NCBI GenBank assembly: GCA_947631385.1
Contig: CANRLE010000028.1
Span: forward strand, 1 to 11,944
Length of the DNA: 11,944 nt
DNA from: an uncultured Clostridia bacterium
Lineage (GTDB): Bacteria > Bacillota > Clostridia > TANB77 > CAG-508
Direction of reading: 5' to 3'
Part shown: one piece after another, positions 5,824 to 11,944 of the stretch
Position numbering within the stretch: the stretch's first letter is position 1
Layout: the number at the start of each line of letters is the position of its first letter
The notes under the pieces: generated by a model
Seen by the model: only the letters and a program-made list of their open reading frames with translations
What the model was told of the DNA's origin: nothing
Database searches by the model: none
Position numbers and translations under genes: made by a program

Positions 5824-7089
5824 CTATATTTTCAATATAAAGCTGGGCGAAATGAACGGCTGTAGCCGGCACCCGTCCGTAAGTCCACCCCAACGGGAAG
5901 ATGCAGGAAAGGAAGCACTATCATCGTCGAAACAGCCTCCTCTATTGCTACACGGACCGTAGGAAAACGCGATTGCCTGTTCTAATGTCCATTCCCATTC
6001 ATTTCCTGCTAAATCATATATATTTAATCTCTTTGTGCTATCTAATGCTCCTGTCGATAGTAAAATGCTACTAGCTGGTTTCGTCTCACCTTTTGTAATA
6101 GTACTCCATCCAGAACTTGATGTATATTGTTTTGCATTTTCACTGTCGATTTTAATTGATTGATTTTTATAATTTCCCCAACTTCCACTATCACTATTAA
6201 TACTTGCCACTATAGTATCCTTACTTCCTACTTCTTTTTCTTCTATGAATTTACATACTAAATCCCATTGGATTCCAAACATTAAACTACTTGTTCTTGT
6301 TCCATCTGGTGTCATTTGACTTGCTAATTTTTGTGCTTCACTACAATATACATAGTTATATGGTATTGCATCTTTTTGACTTATTGCTTTTTGAGAATTA
6401 ATATTTATTCTAGGTTGATTTGATATTGTTCTCCCTAAATTTGTTGCATCTTTTCCTGTACTTCCTTCTATTCCTGCTTCATATCTTCCTATCCAAAATC
6501 CTCCATTATTGTATACACTCTCTAACATTTTATGATACATTTCTGTGTAAACTTCTCCTGCTTCTTTTTCTCCTTTTGCCTCTATTCCACATCCGTCATA
6601 ATATTCATCTTTCCATTCATAACTTTGTGTTGCACTTCCTTTTGTATATGTAGCTGCATATTTTTTTAGTATACCTGCTATTTTAGCATAGTCTGTTTTT
6701 CCTTCAGGAGTGCCTATTTCATTATTATATTCTGTTTTTGTATAAATACTTTGTGGCACTTCTATCCATACCCATTCATTACCTTTTTTATCAATTGCTA
6801 CTAATCCTTCATCTATTGTACTTTCTCCTTCTATTCTTGTTGGAGCCATTCCTGCTGGGATTTTAATTCCTTGATATTCTGTCTCTTCAAAGTTCGTTGC
6901 TGCTTCACCTATTGCCAATTGTCTTTGTTCTTCAACCCCTGAAATTTTAGTTTTTTCTTTTGCTTTTTGTGCCTGTGTTAGTATTCCATTTTCTCCTGTT
7001 AGTGTTGCTATACTCACTGCTGCTAATATTAGCAATACAATTATTGTGATTACCAATGCAATTAATGTTATTCCTTTGTTTCTTTTCAT
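5824..7089 (-). CDS. Prepilin-like leader joined to an FGE/SUMF1-type C-type-lectin protein; probable DGR target, frame shifted near its end
   Basis: The start at 7089 is preceded by AGGA about 9 nt upstream; an ATG at 7137 is less likely. Residues 1-40 are a prepilin-type leader: MKRNKG, then ITLIALVITIIVLLIL, with a likely cleavage after Gly6. Ala occupies mature position 5, where pilins usually have Glu. A linker leads to an FGE-like domain with GGFWIGRYEAG, LMFGIQWDLVCKF and NIYDLAGNEWEWT (to about residue 368). RGGC is at 383-386 and PASSR at 395-399, a pattern shared with FGE-type DGR target proteins. After Trp400 the frame reads GGLTDGCRLQPF and an odd tail to residue 421. Removing one G of the GGGG at 5888-5891 gives VDLRTGAGYSRSFRPALY and a stop at 5832-5834, the family ending. 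Probably a cell-surface ligand-binding protein; its partner is unknown. It has its own promoter. The base composition of the last 126 bp is unlike that of the neighbours. Confidence 0.8.
   Translation of the reverse strand: MKRNKGITLIALVITIIVLLILAAVSIATLTGENGILTQAQKAKEKTKISGVEEQRQLAIGEAATNFEETEYQGIKIPAGMAPTRIEGESTIDEGLVAIDKKGNEWVWIEVPQSIYTKTEYNNEIGTPEGKTDYAKIAGILKKYAATYTKGSATQSYEWKDEYYDGCGIEAKGEKEAGEVYTEMYHKMLESVYNNGGFWIGRYEAGIEGSTGKDATNLGRTISNQPRININSQKAISQKDAIPYNYVYCSEAQKLASQMTPDGTRTSSLMFGIQWDLVCKFIEEKEVGSKDTIVASINSDSGSWGNYKNQSIKIDSENAKQYTSSSGWSTITKGETKPASSILLSTGALDSTKRLNIYDLAGNEWEWTLEQAIAFSYGPCSNRGGCFDDDSASFPASSRWGGLTDGCRLQPFISPSFILKI
5842..5967 (-). other. Putative variable region of the DGR-like target gene
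   Basis: In these 42 codons the coding strand has about 15% adenine and about 56% G+C, against very A/T-rich DNA on both sides. About 29 of the 42 codons end in C or T (for example GGT, GAC, GAT, GAT, TGC, AGC). This fits a template rich in AAY codons in which adenines were replaced and the non-adenine third bases kept. It is at the 3' end of an FGE/lectin gene, as in known DGRs. No template repeat or reverse transcriptase is in the window, so the assignment rests on composition and position. Confidence 0.6.
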
Positions 7090-7147
7090 TCTTAATTCCT
7101 CGCTTTCATTTGTTATTATGTAATGTTTATTATACATATTTACTATA

Positions 7148-7177
7148 TTTATACCACATTCACTTTGACTTTCGCAA
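7148..7177 (-). promoter_or_regulatory. Promoter of the prepilin/FGE-like gene
   Basis: On the minus strand, -35 TTGCGA (7172-7177), an 18-bp spacer and -10 TATAAA (7148-7153), preceded by TGG (extended -10). The start would be near 7141, about 50 nt before the ATG at 7089. A 10-bp palindrome TACAATTGTA (7197-7206) lies about 20 bp upstream; it may be an operator or chance in A/T-rich DNA. Confidence 0.55.
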
Positions 7178-7295
7178 GCTTTTTTTAATTTTGTAATACA
7201 ATTGTAACATTTACTGGTGCTTCAACTGATTTTCTCTTATTTAATAAAACTTAAAAACAATCGAATTGTATTTTTTCATAATTCCCTTTTACCAT

Positions 7296-7326
7296 AAAAA
7301 AGAGATATTAATTTCTTAATACCTCT
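7296..7326 (-). terminator. Rho-independent terminator of the ABC exporter operon
   Basis: On the minus strand AGAGGTATTAA pairs with TTAATATCTCT (7316-7326 with 7301-7311), an 11-bp stem with one G-U pair and a GAAA loop, followed by a run of U (7296-7301). It lies about 25 nt after the permease stop and separates that operon from the prepilin/FGE gene. Confidence 0.9.
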
Positions 7327-7350
7327 ATAATTTGTTTATTTAATTCAATA

Positions 7351-8583
7351 TTAATTTTGTTTATCTTTATACACATTTATTATATCTTTAAAGCTCATTT
7401 TTGTACCATAATTTAATATTGCATTTGAATATATCTTTATCGCTACTTTAGCTATAACTAATATTGAAACTATTAAAATTGCAATAGATATTGCTACATC
7501 TGTTCCACTTGCTAATCCCATCATAATTCTAAAAGGCATACAGAATGGTGATGATATTGGAAATAGTGAAGCAAATATATTAAGCTCACTTGTTGGATTC
7601 ATCATTGTAAAATATGACAAATAAAATCCTATAACAGCAAGTATCGCTACCGGACTATTTGCTGATTGTACATCTTCGGGTTTGCTTACAGTTGAGCCTG
7701 TTAGAGCATATAATAGAGCATAAGTAAAATATCCCAATATAAAGTATATAATAGTAATAATTCCTAAATATGCTGTAATATTAGACATATCTAGTACTGC
7801 ATTTAATAATTCAGTATCTAAAAATACCTTTGCACTTATCAATGCTGTTCCTACAATTAATATCATCTGCAATAGACCTACAATTCCTATTCCTAATGTT
7901 TTTCCTAATACTATTGTTGTAGGACTTGTTGATGTAACTAATGTTTCCATTATTTTGGAAGTTTTTTCTGTTGTTATAGAACTTGACACTTGATAAGCAC
8001 AGAAATATATAGCATAAAATAGTACTATAGACATCAACATCATAGCAAATACATTTCCATGGACTTCTTCACTTATTTGTTCTAAATTAAACTCAAAATT
8101 AGGTCTAATTGCTTGTAATTGTTCTTCTGTTAAGCCTAATTTACTAATTTGCATATTTGAATATATCGAACTAATTGAATTTACTATATTTTCAGGTACT
8201 TCGTCAATCATAGTTGCATTTTCTATTATGTATCTAACTTTTATGTTATTATCTTGTTTTTCTATTATAATAGCTTCATCTATGTCGTTGTTTTCTATTT
8301 TTCCTTTTATTTCATCAAAATTAGCTGACCCAATTTCTATTTCATACCCTAAATTAGCTTGTTTTAAAAGTTCTAGATTACCTTCAAAAACATTATCATT
8401 ATCTACAATTAGTAATTTGTCCCCAGTGCTTTCGTCACTAAATGATTTTATTATATTTGGCACATTAAATCCCAACACTATTAATATCAAAATAATTAAA
8501 GTTGATATTATAAAAGATTTCCTCCTTACCATATCTTTGATGGTAAATTTCATTACTGTTATTATGTCTTTCAATTTACTCAC
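7351..8583 (-). CDS. ABC-2 type transporter permease, NatB/YhaP-like
   Basis: This is the membrane half of an exporter whose ATPase is the gene just upstream. The 410-residue protein has a first helix near residues 24-45 and a long extracytoplasmic loop to about 175. A cluster of five or so further helices follows (near VFAMMLMSIVLFYAIYF, then the LGKTLGIGIVGLLQMILIVG region, and others to the C-terminus). The loop after helix 2 carries ITTEKTSKIMETLVTSTSP, typical of the NatB/YhaP family. B. subtilis members of this group were linked to sodium efflux; here the substrate is unknown. The start is GTG at 8583, and the first 8 bp overlap the end of the ATPase gene, so the two are translationally coupled. 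The gene ends at a strong terminator. Confidence 0.9.
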   Translation of the reverse strand: MSKLKDIITVMKFTIKDMVRRKSFIISTLIILILIVLGFNVPNIIKSFSDESTGDKLLIVDNDNVFEGNLELLKQANLGYEIEIGSANFDEIKGKIENNDIDEAIIIEKQDNNIKVRYIIENATMIDEVPENIVNSISSIYSNMQISKLGLTEEQLQAIRPNFEFNLEQISEEVHGNVFAMMLMSIVLFYAIYFCAYQVSSSITTEKTSKIMETLVTSTSPTTIVLGKTLGIGIVGLLQMILIVGTALISAKVFLDTELLNAVLDMSNITAYLGIITIIYFILGYFTYALLYALTGSTVSKPEDVQSANSPVAILAVIGFYLSYFTMMNPTSELNIFASLFPISSPFCMPFRIMMGLASGTDVAISIAILIVSILVIAKVAIKIYSNAILNYGTKMSFKDIINVYKDKQN

Positions 8584-9466
8584 CTACCTTTTCTATAAAT
8601 ATATCGTTTAGAGTAGGCTTTTTAATTTCAAACTTATCAACTTTAATCCCTGTGCTAATTAGTTTATTTAGAAGCTGATGTGCCTTTTCTTCTTCACTTA
8701 TTTTTATAATGTAATTATTATTTGTTACATTTTCAATTTCTAAATCAAATTCTTTAATGTAACTATTTATGTTTTGTTTTACATCAATTTCTACACGATT
8801 TGCAGGATATGTTTCTTTTATGTGCTTCAAATTTCCCTGCAATATTGTTTTTCCTTTGTCTAGTATTAAAATATCACTACAAAATTCTTCTATTGTTGCC
8901 ATTTGATGTGCTGACATTATTACATATTTTCCGTTTTTCACTAAATCAATTATGATATTTTTTAAAATTTCTGTGTTTACTGGATCTAGTCCACTAAAAG
9001 GTTCATCTAGCACAACTAGTTCTGGATTATGTATTATTGCTGTCATAAATTGTATTTTTTGTTGATTTCCTTTTGATAATTTTTCAGCTGGCATTTGTAA
9101 GTATTCTTCTACTTTTAGTTCTTTTGACCATTTGTTTATAGATAATAGTGCTTCTTCTTTTTTCATACCTTTTAATTCTGCAAAATACATTAATTGATCA
9201 ATTATTTTTGTCTTAGGATATACTCCTCTTTCTTCTGGCAAATATCCAAAATTAACATTTTTTCTATCTACCGGTTTTCCTTTCCAAGTAATGTCTCCAC
9301 TATCCTTTTTAATAATTCCAAGTAACATTCTTATTGTTGTTGTTTTTCCTGCACCATTTGTCCCTAATAATCCAAATACTCCAGGCTTTTCTATACTAAA
9401 TGAAATGTTATCTACTGCAACTTTTCCTACAAATGTTTTTGATACATTTTTTAATACTAAACTCAT
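8576..9466 (-). CDS. ABC transporter ATP-binding protein, NatA/YhaQ-like
   Basis: This is the ATPase of the exporter pair. The 296-residue protein has Walker A GTNGAGKT at 35-42, a Q-loop region GYLPEERG near 74-81, the signature LSKGNQQ at 130-136, Walker B LVVLDEP at 150-156, the D-loop GLDP, and a switch His187 in SAHQ. A C-terminal extension of about 90 residues follows the nucleotide-binding domain, as in NatA/YhaQ relatives. The variant LSKGNQQ signature instead of LSGGQ is typical of that group. Ribosome binding is by AAAGGA near 9478-9483. The start is only 6 bp after the stop of the flavin reductase-like gene. The exported substrate cannot be told from the sequence. Confidence 0.93.
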   Translation of the reverse strand: MSLVLKNVSKTFVGKVAVDNISFSIEKPGVFGLLGTNGAGKTTTIRMLLGIIKKDSGDITWKGKPVDRKNVNFGYLPEERGVYPKTKIIDQLMYFAELKGMKKEEALLSINKWSKELKVEEYLQMPAEKLSKGNQQKIQFMTAIIHNPELVVLDEPFSGLDPVNTEILKNIIIDLVKNGKYVIMSAHQMATIEEFCSDILILDKGKTILQGNLKHIKETYPANRVEIDVKQNINSYIKEFDLEIENVTNNNYIIKISEEEKAHQLLNKLISTGIKVDKFEIKKPTLNDIFIEKVGE

Positions 9467-9472
9467 TTCTTA

Positions 9473-10054
9473 TTATTCCTTTCTTGTTTCATTACAATAA
9501 TATAATCCATCCTTAAAAGCTTCTCCAACTCTTTCAGTAACTTTATAGTATCCATGTGTATATGGATCAAATGCTATAGCATTTACTTTTGAAATATCTA
9601 TTTTATCTCCTTCCATTACACTTTCATCAGCAGTTACATTAACTACTTTTCCAATAACTCCTGCTCCATATTCATCATTTTGGTATTCTATAAATTCACA
9701 TTCAAAACAAATTGGAAATTCGTTTATAATTGGTGCATCAACATTTTCTGATTTTGTTGCTGATAACCCAGTATTTTTAAATTTATCTGGTGTATTATTT
9801 CCTGATACCATTCCAAAATAGTCTGCTTCTACAACATGTTTGCTATCTGCAATGCTTACTGTAAATGCTTTTCTTTCTTTAATATTTTTAACAGTTTTGT
9901 GTGTTTCTGTTAAATTTAATATTACTTGATTTCTTGATAGCATAGTTCCCCATGCTGCATTCATTACATCAATGCTCCCATCTTCATTATATGTTGCAAT
10001 CATTAATACTGGCATTGGAAATATTGCCTCACTAGTTTTAATATTTTTTCTCAT
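9473..10054 (-). CDS. Flavin reductase-like protein (FMN-binding split barrel, flavoredoxin type)
   Basis: The 193-residue protein begins with the family pattern PMPVLMIATYNEDGSIDVMNAAWGTM. It continues through LSRNQVILNL, KTVKNIKERKAFTVSIA and the C-terminal AIAFDPYTHGYYKV. These proteins bind FMN in a split beta-barrel and act as flavin reductases or electron carriers (flavoredoxins). The electron donor and acceptor here are unknown. It has a strong AAGGAGG (10064-10070) with a 9-nt spacer. It lies 27 bp after the AAA ATPase gene and 6 bp before the ABC ATPase gene, so it is probably co-transcribed with the exporter. No other redox partner is visible nearby. Confidence 0.88.
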   Translation of the reverse strand: MRKNIKTSEAIFPMPVLMIATYNEDGSIDVMNAAWGTMLSRNQVILNLTETHKTVKNIKERKAFTVSIADSKHVVEADYFGMVSGNNTPDKFKNTGLSATKSENVDAPIINEFPICFECEFIEYQNDEYGAGVIGKVVNVTADESVMEGDKIDISKVNAIAFDPYTHGYYKVTERVGEAFKDGLYYCNETRKE

Positions 10055-10063
10055 AAAATAATT

Positions 10064-10070
10064 CCTCCTT
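10064..10070 (-). promoter_or_regulatory. Ribosome binding site of the flavin reductase-like gene
   Basis: AAGGAGG on the minus strand, 9 nt before the ATG at 10054. It is the best ribosome binding site of the right-hand group of genes. Confidence 0.75.
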
Positions 10071-10081
10071 GAATTTTTTAT

Positions 10082-11395
10082 TTATATTATCATAGAATTT
10101 ATTATTTTGTCTATATATTCCACCATAAATAGAGGTATATTAATTAAATTATTATCTTTTTTTAAATTTCTCATTGAAAATCTAATTCTAGTTTTTGGAT
10201 TATATTTTTCATTATAAACTTTTAAACTAGTATTATTAATATTTTCACTAGATTTTACTTCAATTGGAACAATATTATTTTTATGCTGAAGCATAAAATC
10301 TATTTCATACCTATTATCAAATGTAAAATAATATGGTTGTAATCCAATAGACGATAAAGTTTGTATTACATAGTTTTCTGTTAATGCTCCTTTAAATTCT
10401 TCAAATAATTTATTTCCTTCTACTACAATTTTACTATCTAAATCTGTCATTTTTCTTAACAAACCAACATCATTTAAATATATCTTAAATGCAGATAAAT
10501 CATTATAACTAATTAGTGGCATGCTAGGTTTTGTGACATTATATATTTTATATACAATATTAGCATCTTTTAGCCAATTTAATGCACCTTCATATTCTCT
10601 TGCCCTTGCTCCTTCTTTCGCAACTTGATATAAAAATTTTTTATTTTCTTTTGATATTTGAGATGGTATACTATTCCAAATAATAGAAATTCTATTTGCT
10701 TCAATATTAGTAGTGTGCTTTGAAAAATCACTTTCATAAGCTCGTAAAATATTTTCTTGTATTTTATTTACCTTTTCCATGTTTTTTTCTTTAATCCAAG
10801 AATTTACTACTTCTGGCATACCACCTATGATAAAATATGCTTTTAACTTTTCACTTAATCTATCAAAAAATATATTTGGAATATTTTCAATTTGTTTTAT
10901 TGAATTCATATATTCTACTAGATTTTCACAATTATCTGCTTTTAAAAACTCAGAAAATGTCATTGGATACATGTCTAAAAAATCAACTTTACCTACTGGA
11001 AAAGATGTATGCGATAAACGTATGCCAAGTAATGAACCAGCACTAATGATATGATATTCATTTGCTTCCTCTTCAAAATATTTTAATGAATTTAAAGCAT
11101 TTGGACATTCTTGTATTTCATCAAAAACAATTAATGTTTTTTCTGGAATAATCGCTTTTCCATAAATAAAAGATAATTGTTCTAAAATTCTTTTTGGATC
11201 TTTAGTATTATCAAATAAATTATATAATTCTGTATCGTGATCAAAATTAAAATATGCTATTCCATTATAGTTTTCATTTCCAAATTGCTTTATTATGTAT
11301 GTTTTTCCGACCTGTCTTGCTCCACGCAATATAAGTGGTTTCCTATTTTTATCATTCTTCCACTTAATCAAATCATTCATTATTTTTCTATCCAT
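10082..11395 (-). CDS. AAA ATPase with C-terminal DUF4143 domain
   Basis: This is a 437-residue protein. An N-terminal AAA_14-type ATPase domain has Walker A GARQVGKT at 25-32, Walker B LIVFDEIQ at 88-95 (Asp92, Glu93) and a sensor-like SAGSLLGIRLS. The C-terminal half is of the DUF4143 type: it contains FEEFKGALTENYV and ends near a PD-(D/E)xK-like EIDFMLQ...PIEVKSSEN stretch. Family members are widespread and their cellular role is not settled. An ATG at 11404 directly follows GGAG with no spacer. The ATG at 11395 has a 9-nt spacer and is the better start. The promoter region upstream carries a two-copy repeat. The gene ends 27 bp before the flavin reductase-like gene, but I see no functional link between them. 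Confidence 0.88.
   Translation of the reverse strand: MDRKIMNDLIKWKNDKNRKPLILRGARQVGKTYIIKQFGNENYNGIAYFNFDHDTELYNLFDNTKDPKRILEQLSFIYGKAIIPEKTLIVFDEIQECPNALNSLKYFEEEANEYHIISAGSLLGIRLSHTSFPVGKVDFLDMYPMTFSEFLKADNCENLVEYMNSIKQIENIPNIFFDRLSEKLKAYFIIGGMPEVVNSWIKEKNMEKVNKIQENILRAYESDFSKHTTNIEANRISIIWNSIPSQISKENKKFLYQVAKEGARAREYEGALNWLKDANIVYKIYNVTKPSMPLISYNDLSAFKIYLNDVGLLRKMTDLDSKIVVEGNKLFEEFKGALTENYVIQTLSSIGLQPYYFTFDNRYEIDFMLQHKNNIVPIEVKSSENINNTSLKVYNEKYNPKTRIRFSMRNLKKDNNLINIPLFMVEYIDKIINSMII
10084..10113 (-). promoter_or_regulatory. Possible internal promoter for the flavin reductase / ABC exporter genes
   Basis: On the minus strand, -35 TAGACA (10108-10113; 5 of 6), an 18-bp spacer, and -10 TAATAT (10084-10089) preceded by TGA (extended -10). 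It lies inside the 3' end of the AAA ATPase gene, and the start would fall near 10077. The A/T-rich background makes chance matches common, so this is tentative. Confidence 0.35.
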
Positions 11396-11417
11396 AGTTA
11401 TCATCTCCTATATATAT

Positions 11418-11446
11418 ATTATAGCACATATTTAATAATTTTACAC
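11418..11446 (-). promoter_or_regulatory. Promoter of the AAA ATPase gene (extended -10)
   Basis: On the minus strand, a perfect TATAAT (11418-11423) preceded by TGC, an extended -10. At 17-bp spacing the -35 position is only GTGTAA (11441-11446), a weak match, and it lies inside the first copy of a 14-bp direct repeat. A weak -35 next to repeated sites suggests a regulated promoter. Confidence 0.55.
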
Positions 11447-11484
11447 ATTTTTTGCAATATTTTTTTAATTTTTTACACATTTTT
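11439..11484 (-). repeat. Two-copy direct repeat in the AAA ATPase promoter region
   Basis: The minus-strand 14-mer AAAAATGTGTAAAA occurs at 11471-11484 and 11439-11452, exactly 32 bp apart (about three helical turns). On the plus strand each copy is followed within 1-2 bases by GCA. The downstream copy covers the -35 position. This is the layout of a regulator binding to two same-face sites, but no regulator is identified. Confidence 0.5.
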
Positions 11485-11582
11485 AGCAGTGTTTTATTTG
11501 TATTCTATCACATCCTATCACTATAATATTTTTTACCATATCCGTATTTATCACTATTTGATATAGTTGCCCATCATACCGT

Positions 11583-11607
11583 AAAAACCTCAATATTATG
11601 AGGTTTT
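11583..11607 (-). terminator. Rho-independent terminator of the alcohol dehydrogenase gene
   Basis: AAAACCTCA (11599-11607) pairs perfectly with TGAGGTTTT (11584-11592) across a 6-nt loop, with five U at the 3' side (11583-11587). It lies 10 nt after the stop codon. The gap of about 210 bp between this gene and the AAA ATPase gene otherwise holds only the promoter, the direct repeats and three copies of TATCAC (11506, 11516, 11549). Confidence 0.85.
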
Positions 11608-11617
11608 CATACTTCTA

Positions 11618-11944
11618 TTACATAGCTCTTCTATACAATTCTATAAAATCTTCCTTAGTTACTTCTCTTGGATTTCCCGGTTTGCAAGGGTCTTTCATCG
11701 CTTTTTCAGCAAGCATTTCTAAATCTTCTTCCTTTACACCATAATCTTTTATAGTTTGAGTTATTCCTACTGCTTTACTTAATTCAGTTATCATCCATAC
11801 AAAAGTGTTTATAACATCTTGATCATTCAAATTTGCAGCATCTGGTCTACCAATATTTACAAGTATTTCTCTAAATCTATTAGCACATACTTCTCCATTA
11901 AATCTCATAACAGTTGGTAATAGCATAGCATTAGCAATTCCATG
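11618..11944 (-). CDS. Iron-containing alcohol dehydrogenase, C-terminal part (cut by window edge)
   Basis: About 108 C-terminal residues are present; the 5' end lies beyond the window. The visible sequence opens HGIANAMLLPTVMRFNGEV, the iron-binding region of group III (Fe-dependent) alcohol dehydrogenases, in which the His of HGxANA contributes to the metal site. It ends with the usual family tail KDPCKPGNPREVTKEDFIEL. These enzymes reduce aldehydes to alcohols with NAD(P)H, for example butanol or 1,3-propanediol dehydrogenases; the substrate cannot be told from this fragment. The stop is TAA at 11618-11620, followed by a clear terminator. No sign of damage is seen in the part present. Confidence 0.9.
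   Translation of the reverse strand, partial: HGIANAMLLPTVMRFNGEVCANRFREILVNIGRPDAANLNDQDVINTFVWMITELSKAVGITQTIKDYGVKEEDLEMLAEKAMKDPCKPGNPREVTKEDFIELYRRAM

Noticed and set aside
7197..7206. Palindrome TACAATTGTA upstream of the prepilin/FGE promoter as an operator
   Set aside because: It is a single 10-bp palindrome made almost wholly of A/T in A/T-rich DNA. Chance is a sufficient explanation without conservation evidence.
10082..11395. AAA/DUF4143 gene as a toxin or defence system
   Set aside because: No partner antitoxin or defence genes are adjacent and DUF4143 proteins have no settled function, so such a role would be speculation.
11471..11521. CRISPR or tandem-repeat array
   Set aside because: Only two or three short, A/T-rich copies occur, with no uniform spacers.
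1..11944. DGR template repeat or reverse transcriptase within the window
   Set aside because: No reverse-transcriptase motifs and no adenine-rich copy of the 5842-5967 segment are seen on either strand, so any such machinery must lie elsewhere.

Overview
The window looks like a chromosomal segment of a low-GC, endospore-forming member of the Bacillota, most likely a Clostridia-type anaerobe. The reasons are the A/T-rich DNA, the spoIIA sporulation operon, a T-box-controlled aminoacyl-tRNA synthetase, an iron-containing alcohol dehydrogenase, and a pilin-like leader of a kind common in gut Clostridia. Every gene I can support lies on the minus strand, so genes are read from high to low coordinates. 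No tRNA, rRNA, CRISPR array, transposase or prophage gene is visible.

From right to left: (1) the 3' end of an iron-containing alcohol dehydrogenase, closed by a hairpin terminator. (2) An AAA ATPase with a DUF4143-type C-terminus, whose leader carries two copies of a 14-bp repeat. It is followed closely by a flavin reductase-like protein and a NatA/NatB-type ABC exporter pair (ATPase and permease, overlapping by 8 bp), ending at a strong terminator at about 7296-7326. (3) A single gene (5824-7089) with its own promoter. It encodes a prepilin-like N-terminus joined to an FGE/SUMF1-type C-type-lectin fold. Its last 126 bp or so are GC-rich, adenine-poor and rich in NNY codons, as in the variable region of a diversity-generating retroelement (DGR) target. 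(4) A promoter and T-box riboswitch leading into a small unknown gene that overlaps valS, which ends in a terminator. (5) A 114-bp gap holding two Spo0A-box-like sites and a promoter, then spoIIAA-spoIIAB-spoIIAC (the sigma-F module) and, 29 bp further on, spoIID, which runs off the left edge.

The sporulation block is coherent. SpoIIAA, SpoIIAB and sigma-F form the forespore partner-switching module, and SpoIID is the engulfment lytic transglycosylase. The T-box, whose candidate specifier codon is GUA, would couple valS and the small upstream gene to charging of tRNA-Val.

Two genes carry apparent one-base insertions in short G/C runs: sigma-F at 1457-1459 and the DGR-like target at 5888-5891. 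Dropping one base restores the family-typical protein in both. This may be recurrent consensus error or real inactivation, and it must be settled before either frameshift is read as biology. The most interesting item is the DGR-like variable region. No reverse transcriptase or template repeat lies in the window, so it would be a target diversified from elsewhere.
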